This document shows positions 1 through 8,691 of a DNA stretch of 39,177 nucleotides, piece by piece. The DNA comes from Rothia sp. (in: high G+C Gram-positive bacteria) (GTDB taxonomy: Bacteria; Actinomycetota; Actinomycetes; Actinomycetales; Micrococcaceae). The stretch is taken from assembly GCA_030524105.1 (NCBI GenBank), contig JAUNHE010000008.1:128128-167304 (forward strand), read 5' to 3'. Made by a program: the position numbers and the translations under genes. The notes below the pieces were generated by a model. The model made no database searches. It saw nothing but the letters and a program-made list of their open reading frames with translations, and was not told the origin of the DNA. Position 1 is the stretch's first letter. Every line of letters starts with the position of its first letter.

Positions 1-802
1 TCCCCTCAAGTTAGCCGGTCTCGATGTTGATATTGTTCCCGGCCGGGGCCCCGTTCTTAAAACACCCATCCGCTCTATGGCAGATATCCAAGCCCTGCCC
101 CAGCTAGCAGATGCGGCCTTAGACCCCATCCGAGAAGCCGTGGCTGCCTGCCTAGAGGAACTGGCAGACACCCCACTGATTGGTTTTGCCGGAGCCCCCT
201 TTACCCTGGCCGCCTACATGGTTGAAGGCGGCCCCTCCCGCGATCATCTGCGCCCTAGAACCATGATGGCAGCTGATCCTCAGGCTTGGCAGGCCCTGGC
301 CAGCTGGACAGCCCACCTTTCGGGTCAGTTTCTACGTGCCCAAGTAGAAGCGGGTGCTAGCCTTATCCAGCTTTTTGATTCCTGGGCCGGAGCCCTCGGC
401 GAAGCTGACTATCGTAAGCATGTTCAACCCTATTCCGGCCAGACCTTAGCTATGGTGGCAGAGTACGGTGTGCCTAGAATCCATTTTGGAACCGGTACAG
501 CTGAGCTGCTTCCGGCTATGCTAGAAGCCGGTGCCGATGTGATTGGTGTCGATTATCGCCTGCCCTTAGAAGAGGCCCAGCGGCGTCTAGGGGGAGGTGT
601 GGTGCTGCAAGGTAATATTGATCCAGCCCTTCTTGGTGCGGGCTGGCCTGCCTTGAAGGCTCATACAGACTCCGTCTTAGCTGCTGGTCGGTGTGCTCCG
701 GGGCATGTGGTCAACCTGGGGCACGGTGTGCCTCCCAGTACAGATCCGGCAGTACTGACCCAGCTCACCGACTATATTCATACAAGCACCCGCAGAAAGT
801 AA
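1..802 (+). CDS. hemE: uroporphyrinogen decarboxylase HemE (5' end outside window)
   Basis: HemE decarboxylates the four acetate side chains of uroporphyrinogen III to give coproporphyrinogen III in the cytoplasm. The reading frame is open from base 2 (Pro-Leu-Lys-Leu-Ala-Gly) and ends with TAA at 800-802. It gives 266 residues, so roughly the first 80-90 residues of a ~350-residue enzyme lie left of the window. The ATG at 77 is internal, because family-like sequence (VDIVPGRGPVLKTPIRSM) runs in frame upstream of it. Recognisable blocks are GFAGAPFTLAAYMVEGG (its Tyr matches the conserved active-site Tyr), FDSWAG, HFGTG, GNIDP and NLGHGVPPSTDP at the C-terminus. It heads the haem cluster on the same strand, ten bases before the oxidase gene. 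Identification is secure. Confidence 0.95.
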   Translation, partial: PLKLAGLDVDIVPGRGPVLKTPIRSMADIQALPQLADAALDPIREAVAACLEELADTPLIGFAGAPFTLAAYMVEGGPSRDHLRPRTMMAADPQAWQALASWTAHLSGQFLRAQVEAGASLIQLFDSWAGALGEADYRKHVQPYSGQTLAMVAEYGVPRIHFGTGTAELLPAMLEAGADVIGVDYRLPLEEAQRRLGGGVVLQGNIDPALLGAGWPALKAHTDSVLAAGRCAPGHVVNLGHGVPPSTDPAVLTQLTDYIHTSTRRK

Positions 803-812
803 AGCAGTTCGA

Positions 813-2270
813 ATGATGGCACCGGCTAACGCTCGATCCTTAAAAGAAACAGCCATAGTGGTAGGAGGGGGAATCTCTGGCCTGCTAGCTGCCCGCCACC
901 TTGCCCAGGCTGGACTCAAAGTAACCCTGGTGGAACGCAGAGAACACCTGGGCGGTGCCGTTGGCGCCCACAGGGTAGCAGATCTGGTTTTAGACTCTGG
1001 AGCAGACTCCTTTGCCACCCGCACCAGCGCTGTTGCAGACCTGCTGGCAGAGCTAGGCATGAGCGAACGCATCGTAGCCCCCAACCCACTGGGGTCCTGG
1101 CTTTATTTGCCTGACGGAGCCCATCCGGCCCCCAAGACCGGTATTTTAGGCATCCCGGGAGATTTGACGGACCCTATTGTTAAAAGAGTGCTCACCAGAG
1201 CCGGCTTACGCCGAGCTAAACTGGACAGGCTACTACCCGCCTCTGCCGGTGAAACTGCAAAAACTCTGGGGGACCTAGTGCGCATCCGTATGGGGCACCA
1301 GGTTTTAGAGCGGCTGGTTGCTCCCGTTGTCTCCGGTGTGCACGCCACCCACCCGGATCTGCTAGAAATTGACTCAATTGCCCCCCAGCTTAAAGACGCC
1401 CTGGCCCAGCACAGATCCCTGGCAGCCGCTGCCTCCAGCCTGAGGCAGCAATCACCGGCCGGCTCCCAGGTTTTTGGGATTGAAGGGGGCATGAACCAGC
1501 TCTCTGAAGCCCTGGTTGATGATGTGCTGCAGCGTAAGGTGCGGTTCTTAACCGGCTATGATGCCATGGCTATTGACCGTAACCCCGCCAGCGGTGGCTG
1601 GACCCTGATTCAGCGCCACCCGGAACACGGCGAGAAGGCTGCCGCCATCACCGGACAGTATATTGTCATGGCCGGTGACGGCCCTAGTACCACCCGAATT
1701 CTGGGGTCACATTTGCCGGCAGAAGCCATTCCACCGGTTGCCGCAGGCCCCGAGGTTGCCCTGGTTACCCTGGTGGTTGACCAGCCCCTGCTCGACCAAA
1801 ACCCGCGGGGAACGGGCCTGCTGGTGAGCGAACGGGTGCAAGCAGTACGGGCCAAGGCCTTAACCCACGTGAGTGCTAAATGGAAATGGGTGCGAGAACG
1901 AACTAAGGATGGCCGGCACGTCCTGCGCCTTTCCTACGGCCGGGGTACGGATTCTGGGCCGCTCCAAGAAGTGAATCTCTATGATGATCAACTGATCACC
2001 CTGGCCTTGCACGATGCCTCCAAACTACTGGATGTACCCCTGACCCGCAGTCAGCTGGCGGGGGCCGATGTTGTGCGCTGGGCTGGATCCTTACCAACCG
2101 CTATACCGGGACACCAAGAGAAGGTCAGCCAGTTTAGGGATGCCCTCAAAGAGCTGGAAGGAGTTACCGCGGTAGGTGCTTGGCTGGCCGGCAACGGCCT
2201 GGCCTCCGTTACCGAAGACACCCAGAAGGTTATTGGCCAGTTTATTGAGAAGCATCGGATCGAAGCTTAA
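813..2270 (+). CDS. hemG: coproporphyrinogen III oxidase CgoX (HemG/HemY-type protoporphyrinogen oxidase family)
   Basis: This 485-residue FAD enzyme would oxidise coproporphyrinogen III to coproporphyrin III in the coproporphyrin-dependent pathway; older annotation calls the family protoporphyrinogen oxidase (HemG/HemY). The FAD Rossmann motif GGGISG is at residues 18-23, followed by the ribose-binding Glu (about E41) in LVERREHLGG. The C-terminus has the expected WAGSLPTAIPGH and GNGLASVTED blocks. The length is normal for the family. Two ATGs occur in tandem at 813 and 816, and there is no strong Shine-Dalgarno, so translation may be coupled to hemE. I choose oxidation of coproporphyrinogen rather than protoporphyrinogen because hemQ is the next gene. 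This is inferred from the pathway, not from active-site residues. Confidence 0.93.
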   Translation: MMAPANARSLKETAIVVGGGISGLLAARHLAQAGLKVTLVERREHLGGAVGAHRVADLVLDSGADSFATRTSAVADLLAELGMSERIVAPNPLGSWLYLPDGAHPAPKTGILGIPGDLTDPIVKRVLTRAGLRRAKLDRLLPASAGETAKTLGDLVRIRMGHQVLERLVAPVVSGVHATHPDLLEIDSIAPQLKDALAQHRSLAAAASSLRQQSPAGSQVFGIEGGMNQLSEALVDDVLQRKVRFLTGYDAMAIDRNPASGGWTLIQRHPEHGEKAAAITGQYIVMAGDGPSTTRILGSHLPAEAIPPVAAGPEVALVTLVVDQPLLDQNPRGTGLLVSERVQAVRAKALTHVSAKWKWVRERTKDGRHVLRLSYGRGTDSGPLQEVNLYDDQLITLALHDASKLLDVPLTRSQLAGADVVRWAGSLPTAIPGHQEKVSQFRDALKELEGVTAVGAWLAGNGLASVTEDTQKVIGQFIEKHRIEA

Positions 2271-2365
2271 AGAAGCAGGCGGGTAGATGAAGCCCGTCAA
2301 GACCCAAGGGGCAGCATCCTGACTTAACGCTTATACTGCTGCCCGCGGACCAGGAGAGGAAAATA

Positions 2366-3130
2366 ATGCCACAGTATGACCATAAGAAACAAGAGTCTGT
2401 GCAGAGCCAGCAGCCGGCTAAGATTCAGGGCCAGGTTCCCGGAGCTCCCGCTGAAGGTGACTCCCAGCTTTATTACGCCCTGTACACGGTTTTTGCCCGG
2501 CAACCCGCAGCGAGTACACAGCAGGCTTCTGACCAAGATCAAGCAGAACTGGATCAGGTGCTGGCTGAGCTTAAAGAGGCCGGTGTGACGCTACGAGGTT
2601 TCTATGACGTCTCGGCCATGCGCAGCGAGGCCGATATTCTGGTGTGGACCCACGGGCAAAAACCCGAGGACCTCCAGGCAGCAATCCGGGCTATTCGTAG
2701 AACTGCCATCTTCTCAAACAGCACCATTGTCTGGTCTACTATGGGTGTGCATCGTGACGCCGAGTTTACCCGCGGCCACACCCCCTCCTTTGCCAAAGAG
2801 GGGGTTGGTCCCGAAGCCTGGGTCTGTGTTTATCCCTTTGTGCGCTCCTGGGACTGGTATTACTCCAACCCCGAAAAACGTGCAGAAATGCTCAAAAACC
2901 ACGGGATGAAAGGGCGAGATTTTCCGCAGGTTCTGCCCAATACCATCGCTACCTTTGGCCTGAACGACTATGAATGGGTACTGGCCTTAGAAGCCCCGGA
3001 ACTGGTGGATCTAGTTGATATGATGCGGGCCTTCCGTAACACAGAGGCCCGCCTGCACATCCGAGAAGAAACTCCCTTCTACACCGGGCGGAGGATAGCT
3101 GCCAGCCAAGTCTCGGGTGTTCTTCGATGA
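2366..3130 (+). CDS. hemQ: coproheme decarboxylase HemQ/ChdC
   Basis: HemQ converts coproheme to haem b by oxidative decarboxylation using peroxide, the last step of the Gram-positive haem pathway. The 254-residue protein has the chlorite-dismutase-like fold signature YPFVRSWDWY, with Y156 as the likely radical tyrosine. H179 in NHGMKG is the likely proximal haem ligand. H138 in RGHTPSF matches the distal His described for actinobacterial ChdC (compare Corynebacterium diphtheriae H118, Y135 and H158). About 35 N-terminal residues are Gln-rich and probably disordered. A strong ribosome site (aggagagg) precedes the ATG. The 95-base gap after hemG contains a TATACT at 2332-2337 but no convincing -35. 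The stop overlaps the hemH start (ATGA). Confidence 0.95.
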   Translation: MPQYDHKKQESVQSQQPAKIQGQVPGAPAEGDSQLYYALYTVFARQPAASTQQASDQDQAELDQVLAELKEAGVTLRGFYDVSAMRSEADILVWTHGQKPEDLQAAIRAIRRTAIFSNSTIVWSTMGVHRDAEFTRGHTPSFAKEGVGPEAWVCVYPFVRSWDWYYSNPEKRAEMLKNHGMKGRDFPQVLPNTIATFGLNDYEWVLALEAPELVDLVDMMRAFRNTEARLHIREETPFYTGRRIAASQVSGVLR

Positions 3131-4470
3131 CGGCCAGCCCTAGCCCCTCAGCTGCCCGGCTGCCCCGTGACGTCATTGCTAACCGGACGCAGGCCCATAA
3201 CACGGCCTCCAACGGGCCGGCTGTCTTGGATGCCAGCAGCATTGGGCAATACCACGGTGAACAAAACCTCAGTCGGCCCCGGCTGGCTGCCCCCAGTAAT
3301 TACGACCTCATCATCCTCTCTTCTTTTGGTGGCCCCGAGGGGCAGGAAGATGTTATTCCCTTTCTGCGCCGGGTAACCGCAGGCCGGGGTATACCCGACA
3401 ACCGACTAGAAGAAGTTGCCACTCACTACCGGGCCCGGGGCGGCGTGTCCCCCATTAACGCTCAGAATCGCGCCCTGTTAGCAGCTCTAGAGGAGAGCTT
3501 AAAGGAGCGGGGCCCTCACATTCCTATTACCTGGGCTAACCGTAACTGGAAACCCTTTATTAAGGATGTTCTTGAAGAGGCCTACCAGCAGGGAGCCCGT
3601 AAAATTTTGGTGCTGGCCACGAGCGCTTATCCGGGCTATTCCTCCTGCCGCCAGTATCGGGAGGATTACGCGCTAGCCTTAGAACAACTAGGCTTAAGCG
3701 GTAAAGTCCAGGTGGATAAGGTGCGCCAGCATTTTGATGCTCCCGGCTTTATCGAGGCCTTTGTAGACGGCCTCAGCCAGGGCCTGGTCCAGGTCCGCCA
3801 GCAGCTGGCCCAGCTTAGCCGGCCAGCAGCCGGAAATAAGCGAATCCGTATCCTTTTTTGCACCCATTCCGTGCCTACGTCTGCAGCTAATGAGGCTGGC
3901 CCCCGCGGGGTGGACTACGAGGGCGGCTCAGCCTATGTAGAGAAACATCTACAGGTAGCCCGTGCTGTCTTAGCTCAGCTGGCCGAGCAAGATCCGGACT
4001 TGCTGGACCAAACGGACTGGCAGCTGGTTTATCAGTCTCGATCCGGACCGCCCAGCATGCCCTGGCTAGAGCCGGACGTCAACGACGCTATTGAAGCATT
4101 AGCTGGGCAAGTAGACGGCATTGTGCTGGTGCCTTTAGGTTTTGTTTCTGACCATATGGAAGTGCAATGGGATTTGGATACCGAAGCGCTTGCTACCTGC
4201 CAGAAGCTGGGCATTTGCGCGGTAAGGACCCCCACACCGGGCACCCATCCGGCCTATGTTGAATCGCTGCGGGCCCTGCTAGCTCAACGAGTGAGCGGCA
4301 GCCAGCAGTCGGCAGCCCTACAGGCCCCTCTGGACGGCCACCGGGAGGGTAACTGTATGAGTAAGCCCTGGTTTGATGATTGCAGCCCCGACTGCTGCCT
4401 AGCGGCAGCAAGGGTTAAGCCTACGATTGCCACCTATGAGGGCAGCGACTACCGGGCGGGAGGCCGCTAG
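3127..4470 (+). CDS. hemH: ferrochelatase / coproporphyrin ferrochelatase CpfC
   Basis: CpfC inserts Fe2+ into coproporphyrin III. The 447-residue product starts at the ATG overlapping the hemQ stop. The first ~58 residues are low-complexity and the conserved core begins at YDLIILSSFGGPEG. Metal-insertion residues are H247 (FCTHSVP) and E345 (SDHMEV). C174 (GYSSCRQYRED), together with a Cys-rich tail holding C410, C419, C423 and C424, suggests a [2Fe-2S] cluster like those known in mycobacterial and human ferrochelatases. A tail ligand set of C419/C423 or C419/C424 plus C410 is my guess. The stop at 4468-4470 directly abuts the hemC ATG, implying coupled translation. Family assignment is certain; the cluster is inferred. 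Confidence 0.95.
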   Translation: MTASPSPSAARLPRDVIANRTQAHNTASNGPAVLDASSIGQYHGEQNLSRPRLAAPSNYDLIILSSFGGPEGQEDVIPFLRRVTAGRGIPDNRLEEVATHYRARGGVSPINAQNRALLAALEESLKERGPHIPITWANRNWKPFIKDVLEEAYQQGARKILVLATSAYPGYSSCRQYREDYALALEQLGLSGKVQVDKVRQHFDAPGFIEAFVDGLSQGLVQVRQQLAQLSRPAAGNKRIRILFCTHSVPTSAANEAGPRGVDYEGGSAYVEKHLQVARAVLAQLAEQDPDLLDQTDWQLVYQSRSGPPSMPWLEPDVNDAIEALAGQVDGIVLVPLGFVSDHMEVQWDLDTEALATCQKLGICAVRTPTPGTHPAYVESLRALLAQRVSGSQQSAALQAPLDGHREGNCMSKPWFDDCSPDCCLAAARVKPTIATYEGSDYRAGGR

Positions 4471-5439
4471 ATGAAGTACCGTCTAGGAACCAGAGGATCC
4501 GCCCTAGCTCTGGCCCAATCCAAGATGGTTGCCCAGCAGCTGAGCCAGCTGGGCGGGGTTGAGATTGAGCTGGTTACCGTCAAAACGGAAGGTGACCTGC
4601 TGAGCGGCCCTCTTTCACAGATGGGCGGTACCGGTGTTTTTGCCGCTGCCTTACGTCAGCGCCTGCTAGAAAAAGACGTTGATATTGCCGTTCACTCCCT
4701 TAAAGACCTGCCTACCGCCGCCTGCCCGGGCTTAAGCGTGGCGGCTATACCGCTTCGGGAAGATCCCCGGGATGCCCTCTGTGCCCAGGATGGCTTGAGT
4801 TTAGATCAGTTAGCTTACGGGGCTCGGGTAGGTACCGGTTCTCCTCGCCGGGCAGCCCAGCTGCTGGCTTACCGGCCCGACCTCACCCTGCTAGATATCC
4901 GGGGTAACGTGGCTACCCGGCTGGCACGGGTTGTGGGAAATCAGGCCTATGCTGAAGCGGGCGGGGGCGCAGTCCGGGCTGATTGTGCAGCCGTTGTGCT
5001 GGCTGTATCGGGCCTTAAAAGGGCTGGCCTTTCGGCTGCCATCAGCCAGTATCTAGATCCCAGCATCTGCCTGCCTGCTCCTGGCCAGGGTGCTTTAGCT
5101 ATCGAGATACGCCAGCAAGATCTAGAAGAAGAAAGCCCCTTAGCTCAGCTTGTTAGCAGCCTAGAAGACAAGGCCAGCAGATTGGCAGTTACCGCAGAGC
5201 GGGCCCTCCTTGAGCGTCTAGAGGCTGGTTGCGCGGCACCGGTGGGTGCCTACGCCTACCTCAAAGAAGGCAGCCTAGAGCTTAAAGCCTTAGCGGCCAG
5301 TACCGATGCTAGCCGCCGTTTTAGCGCTAAGGCTGTGAGCGATGACTTATCAGGGCAGGGGGCACGGGCCCTGGGTTACCGGCTTGCCCAGGAGCTGCTG
5401 GATCAGGGTGCCGGTCAACTCACTGGTCTGGGACAATGA
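4471..5439 (+). CDS. hemC: porphobilinogen deaminase (hydroxymethylbilane synthase) HemC
   Basis: HemC polymerises four porphobilinogens into hydroxymethylbilane in the cytoplasm. The 322-residue protein opens with the family N-terminus RLGTRGSALALAQS and carries HSLKDLPT (catalytic Asp loop). C254 in EAGCAAPVGAYA should carry the covalent dipyrromethane cofactor. RVGTGSPRRAAQL is the substrate and cofactor side-chain binding Arg cluster. The length is typical. The gene starts on the base after the hemH stop and its last four bases overlap the hemD start, so it lies in the middle of the operon. Nothing unusual is seen. Confidence 0.96.
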   Translation: MKYRLGTRGSALALAQSKMVAQQLSQLGGVEIELVTVKTEGDLLSGPLSQMGGTGVFAAALRQRLLEKDVDIAVHSLKDLPTAACPGLSVAAIPLREDPRDALCAQDGLSLDQLAYGARVGTGSPRRAAQLLAYRPDLTLLDIRGNVATRLARVVGNQAYAEAGGGAVRADCAAVVLAVSGLKRAGLSAAISQYLDPSICLPAPGQGALAIEIRQQDLEEESPLAQLVSSLEDKASRLAVTAERALLERLEAGCAAPVGAYAYLKEGSLELKALAASTDASRRFSAKAVSDDLSGQGARALGYRLAQELLDQGAGQLTGLGQ

Positions 5440-6278
5440 CCCAGACCCCGGTGAGGGTCCTGATCACCCGCACACCTTTGGCGGCCCTGGACTTTAAAAG
5501 TCAGTTAGCTGGCTACCGTAGCTGGGGACTGGAGGTAGAGCTACTCTACCTGCCCGTCCAGGAGGCAGAATTGGCAGCTGGTTTAGACCGGTTGGAGCCT
5601 TTGCTGGCTTTGGGCCGGGGCTACTTTGCCTGGGTAAGTTTCACCAGTGCCCAGGGCGTTCATGCCCTGGCACAATATGCTAAAACCCTTGCTGGGCCGG
5701 CTGTTGAGTTGACCCAGCTTCTGGCCAAAACCCGGCTGGCTTGCGTGGGAAAGGCTACAGCTGCTGCTTTAGCAAGTTACGGCCTGCCAACCCACTTTAG
5801 CCCTACTTTGCCCGATGCCCAGCATATGGTTGATCAGTGGCCGCTGGAAGAGCATCCGGGGCCGGTCCTGTGTATTCAGGGGAACCAGGCCAGAGCCACC
5901 TTAGTTGAGGGCTTGCGGGCCCGGGGGCTTGAAGTCCACTCTGCTACCCTGTACAGGATGACTAGCTACCCGGCGGCTTGCCCCCTGCAAGCTGCGGGTG
6001 ATCCGACGGGGCTGGCTCTTAGCCTGGCGGATCTGCCGGGCATCCTTAATACGGTTGATCTTCTTGTAGCCAGCGCTCCTTCGCGGCTTAAGCTCGTGCA
6101 CCGTTATGTAAGAGAGCGAGGTTTGTCCTGGCAGCTGCCGGTCCTTGCTATAGGGCAGACTACCGGCAGGTGCGCGGCAGAATTGCAGCTTAACTATCGG
6201 GTTGCCCCGTCTCCTTTTCCGGCAGATCTGGCCCACAGCGTTTATAGGTTTATACAAGAACAAGAGGAGAAGAACTAG
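5436..6278 (+). CDS. hemD: uroporphyrinogen-III synthase HemD
   Basis: HemD cyclises hydroxymethylbilane with inversion of ring D to give uroporphyrinogen III. The family is poorly conserved in sequence, but the 280-residue protein shows the expected two-lobe pattern. The blocks are LITRTPLAALDF at the N-terminus, WVSFTSAQGVHAL, CVGKATAAALASYG, a central CIQGNQARATLVEGLRARG strand-loop, LLVASAPSRLKL and a C-terminal LAIGQTTGRCAAE. The start overlaps the hemC stop (caATGAcc). The stop lies three bases before the hemB ATG. Position between hemC and hemB supports the call strongly. Confidence 0.93.
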   Translation: MTQTPVRVLITRTPLAALDFKSQLAGYRSWGLEVELLYLPVQEAELAAGLDRLEPLLALGRGYFAWVSFTSAQGVHALAQYAKTLAGPAVELTQLLAKTRLACVGKATAAALASYGLPTHFSPTLPDAQHMVDQWPLEEHPGPVLCIQGNQARATLVEGLRARGLEVHSATLYRMTSYPAACPLQAAGDPTGLALSLADLPGILNTVDLLVASAPSRLKLVHRYVRERGLSWQLPVLAIGQTTGRCAAELQLNYRVAPSPFPADLAHSVYRFIQEQEEKN

Positions 6279-6281
6279 GTT

Positions 6282-7286
6282 ATGGAAAAACTAGAACTAC
6301 CCATCCGGCCCCGTCGACTACGCTCCAGTGCTGCTATGCGTTCCTTGCTTGCTCAGACTCAGCTGCGGCCAGAGCAGCTGATGCAGGTTTTTTTTGTGCG
6401 GGATGGGATAAGCCAGCCGCAGGAAATTCCATCGATGCCTGGCCAGTATCAGCATACGCTGGATTCTTTGCTCTTTGAGGTGGAGCAGGCCTTGGCTGCG
6501 GGGTTACGGTCCATTGATCTTTTTGGTGTTCCGCTGGCTCAAGACAAGGACGACAGCGGTAGCGCAGCCTGGGCCGAAGGGGGAATTCTTAACCGGGCAA
6601 TTAGCCGGGTGCGGGAAGAATTTGCCGATGATCTGGTGATTATGGCCGATACCTGCCTGGATGAGTTTACTAGTCACGGCCACTGTGGCCCCCTGCGAAC
6701 CAAGCGCTCTGGGGCCAGGGAGGTGGATAACGATGCTGCGGTAGCCTCTTACTGTGCTATGGCTCTGGCTCAGGCAGAGGCTGGTGCCCATATGGTTAGC
6801 CCCTCGGGCATGATGGATGGACAAGTTGCTGCGATTCGTTCTGCTTTAGACCGGGCCGGTTACGAGGATGTTGCCATCATGGCTTATTCAGCCAAGTATG
6901 CTTCGGCTTTTTTTGGTCCCTTCCGGGACGCTGTGGGTTCCTCCCTTACTGGCGATAGGCGTAGTTATCAGCAGGATCCGGCTAATGCGCGTGAGGGGTT
7001 GCTGGAAGTTGAGCTTGATATTGAGCAGGGAGCCGATATTGTCATGGTTAAACCGGCTATGGCTTATTTGGATCTGCTACGCCAGGTTGCAGATTTTAGT
7101 AGGGTCCCTGTGGCTGCCTACCAGGTTTCTGGTGAATATGCCATGATTGAGGCGGCTGCGAGTCGGGGCTGGATTGATAGGAAGGCCCTCATTTTAGAGT
7201 CTTTGACCGGTATTAAGCGTGCTGGGGCAGACATAATTCTGACCTATTACGCCACGGAGGTTGGCCGCTGGTTAAAGACGGCTTAG
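6282..7286 (+). CDS. hemB: delta-aminolevulinic acid dehydratase (porphobilinogen synthase) HemB
   Basis: HemB condenses two 5-aminolevulinate molecules into porphobilinogen. The 334-residue protein has both Schiff-base lysines: K205 in YSAKYASAFFGPFRDA and K257 in VMVKPAMAYLD. The metal loop reads TCLDEFTSHGHCG, with C125, D127 and C135. Zinc enzymes normally show Cys at all three sites and magnesium-only enzymes show none. This is therefore an intermediate set and the catalytic metal is uncertain. The start is the ATG at 6282, with a purine-rich tract (gaggagaag) overlapping the end of hemD as ribosome site. Confidence 0.96.
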   Translation: MEKLELPIRPRRLRSSAAMRSLLAQTQLRPEQLMQVFFVRDGISQPQEIPSMPGQYQHTLDSLLFEVEQALAAGLRSIDLFGVPLAQDKDDSGSAAWAEGGILNRAISRVREEFADDLVIMADTCLDEFTSHGHCGPLRTKRSGAREVDNDAAVASYCAMALAQAEAGAHMVSPSGMMDGQVAAIRSALDRAGYEDVAIMAYSAKYASAFFGPFRDAVGSSLTGDRRSYQQDPANAREGLLEVELDIEQGADIVMVKPAMAYLDLLRQVADFSRVPVAAYQVSGEYAMIEAAASRGWIDRKALILESLTGIKRAGADIILTYYATEVGRWLKTA

Positions 7287-7353
7287 CTTGCTGTAAACTT
7301 ATCCTCTAATTTTTATCAAGAACCCTGTCTGAAAGAAACGAGGCATCATTTCC

Positions 7354-8691
7354 GTGACTATTTCTGATGAGCTTTTTGCCCGCTCCTGCGCTGTGATCCC
7401 TGGGGGAGTGAACTCACCGGTGCGGGCCTTTAACGCGGTGGGAGGTAGCCCGGCTTTTATGGTGGAGGCGCAAGGGCCCTACTTAACCGATGCTGACGGG
7501 CGCAACTATGTTGATCTGGTGATGAGCTGGGGGCCAGCTTTGCTGGGGCATGGGGATCGGCGCGTTGTTGAGGCTGTTCATGCTGCTGTGGGGCACGGCT
7601 TGTCTTTTGGGGCTGCTACTGAGGCTGAGCTGAGTTTAGCTGAGCTGATTGTTGACCGGATTAACCGGGTGCAGGCCGGGGCCATTGATCAGGTTCGGCT
7701 GGTATCTACCGGCACTGAGGCTAGCATGACTGCTATCCGGCTGGCTCGTGGCTATACCGGCCGGGATATGCTTATTAAATTTGCTGGCTGCTATCACGGT
7801 CATGTTGATTCTTTGCTTTCTGAGGCCGGTTCCGGTGTGGCAACTTTGGCTTTACCCGGTTCAGCAGGGGTAACTGCCGCTACAGCTGCCCAAACTATTG
7901 TTTTACCCTATAACGATTTAGAGGCTCTTGAGGCGGCCTTTGCTGCCCATCCCGGTCAGATTGCTGCAGTTATCACGGAGGCGGCGCCCTGCAATATGGG
8001 GGTTGTTAGCCCTAAGCCGGGTTTTAATGCTGCTCTGAGGGAGATGACAAGCCGGGAGGGATCTTTACTGATTTTTGATGAGGTTCTTACGGGCTTTAGG
8101 GTGGGGCCGGCAGGTTACTGGGGCCTCACCAGCCCGGATGAAGGCAACTGGGTTCCGGATATTTTTACTTTTGGCAAGGTGATTGGTGGGGGAATGCCGC
8201 TGGCTGCCTTAGCCGGTTCTAGGCAGCTCATGGAGTATTTAGCTCCTACTGGGCCGGTGTATCAGGCTGGAACGCTTTCGGGTAATCCGATTGCGGTGGC
8301 TGCCGGCTTGGCTACCTTAGAGGCTGCCGATCAGCAGGTCTATAGCAGTATTGATCAGCGTTCTCTTCAGCTTCAGCAGGCTTTAGCGCAGGCTTTAGAG
8401 CAGGCTGGGGTGGATTATTCGCTTCAGCGGGCGGGTAATCTTTTCTCCGTGGCTTTTGGTACTGGCCACAACGGGGTCAGCAACTATGAGGATATTAAGG
8501 CTTCTGAGACCTTCCGTTACCGGGAATTTTTCCAGACTATGCTTAAGGCCGGGGTTTATTTGCCGCCCAGCGCCTTTGAGGCTTGGTTTCTTTCTTCTAC
8601 CCACCATGATGAAGCTATTGAGCGTATTCTTTTGGCCCTACCCGATGCGGCCCGGGCAGCTGCTGCGGCCCGGGCCGAGGGGGCATCTTAG
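7354..8691 (+). CDS. hemL: glutamate-1-semialdehyde 2,1-aminomutase HemL
   Basis: HemL is a PLP enzyme that converts glutamate-1-semialdehyde to 5-aminolevulinate, feeding HemB. The 445-residue protein starts at GTG with family sequence [16 protein letters not shown]. It has the PLP-phosphate region [16 protein letters not shown], the [11 protein letters not shown]sp that contacts the pyridine nitrogen, and the Schiff-base lysine K275 in [12 protein letters not shown]. It is separated from hemB by 67 bases, where TTGCTG (7288-7293) might be a weak -35 with a poor -10, so a separate promoter is possible. Its stop overlaps the stop of the convergent phosphatase gene (8688-8691). HemA, which supplies its substrate, is not in the window. 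Confidence 0.96.
   Translation: MTISDELFARSCAVIPGGVNSPVRAFNAVGGSPAFMVEAQGPYLTDADGRNYVDLVMSWGPALLGHGDRRVVEAVHAAVGHGLSFGAATEAELSLAELIVDRINRVQAGAIDQVRLVSTGTEASMTAIRLARGYTGRDMLIKFAGCYHGHVDSLLSEAGSGVATLALPGSAGVTAATAAQTIVLPYNDLEALEAAFAAHPGQIAAVITEAAPCNMGVVSPKPGFNAALREMTSREGSLLIFDEVLTGFRVGPAGYWGLTSPDEGNWVPDIFTFGKVIGGGMPLAALAGSRQLMEYLAPTGPVYQAGTLSGNPIAVAAGLATLEAADQQVYSSIDQRSLQLQQALAQALEQAGVDYSLQRAGNLFSVAFGTGHNGVSNYEDIKASETFRYREFFQTMLKAGVYLPPSAFEAWFLSSTHHDEAIERILLALPDAARAAAAARAEGAS

Noticed and set aside
5901-6263. 120-residue minus-strand frame inside hemD
   Set aside because: It is the antisense of a clear HemD gene and has no protein family features.
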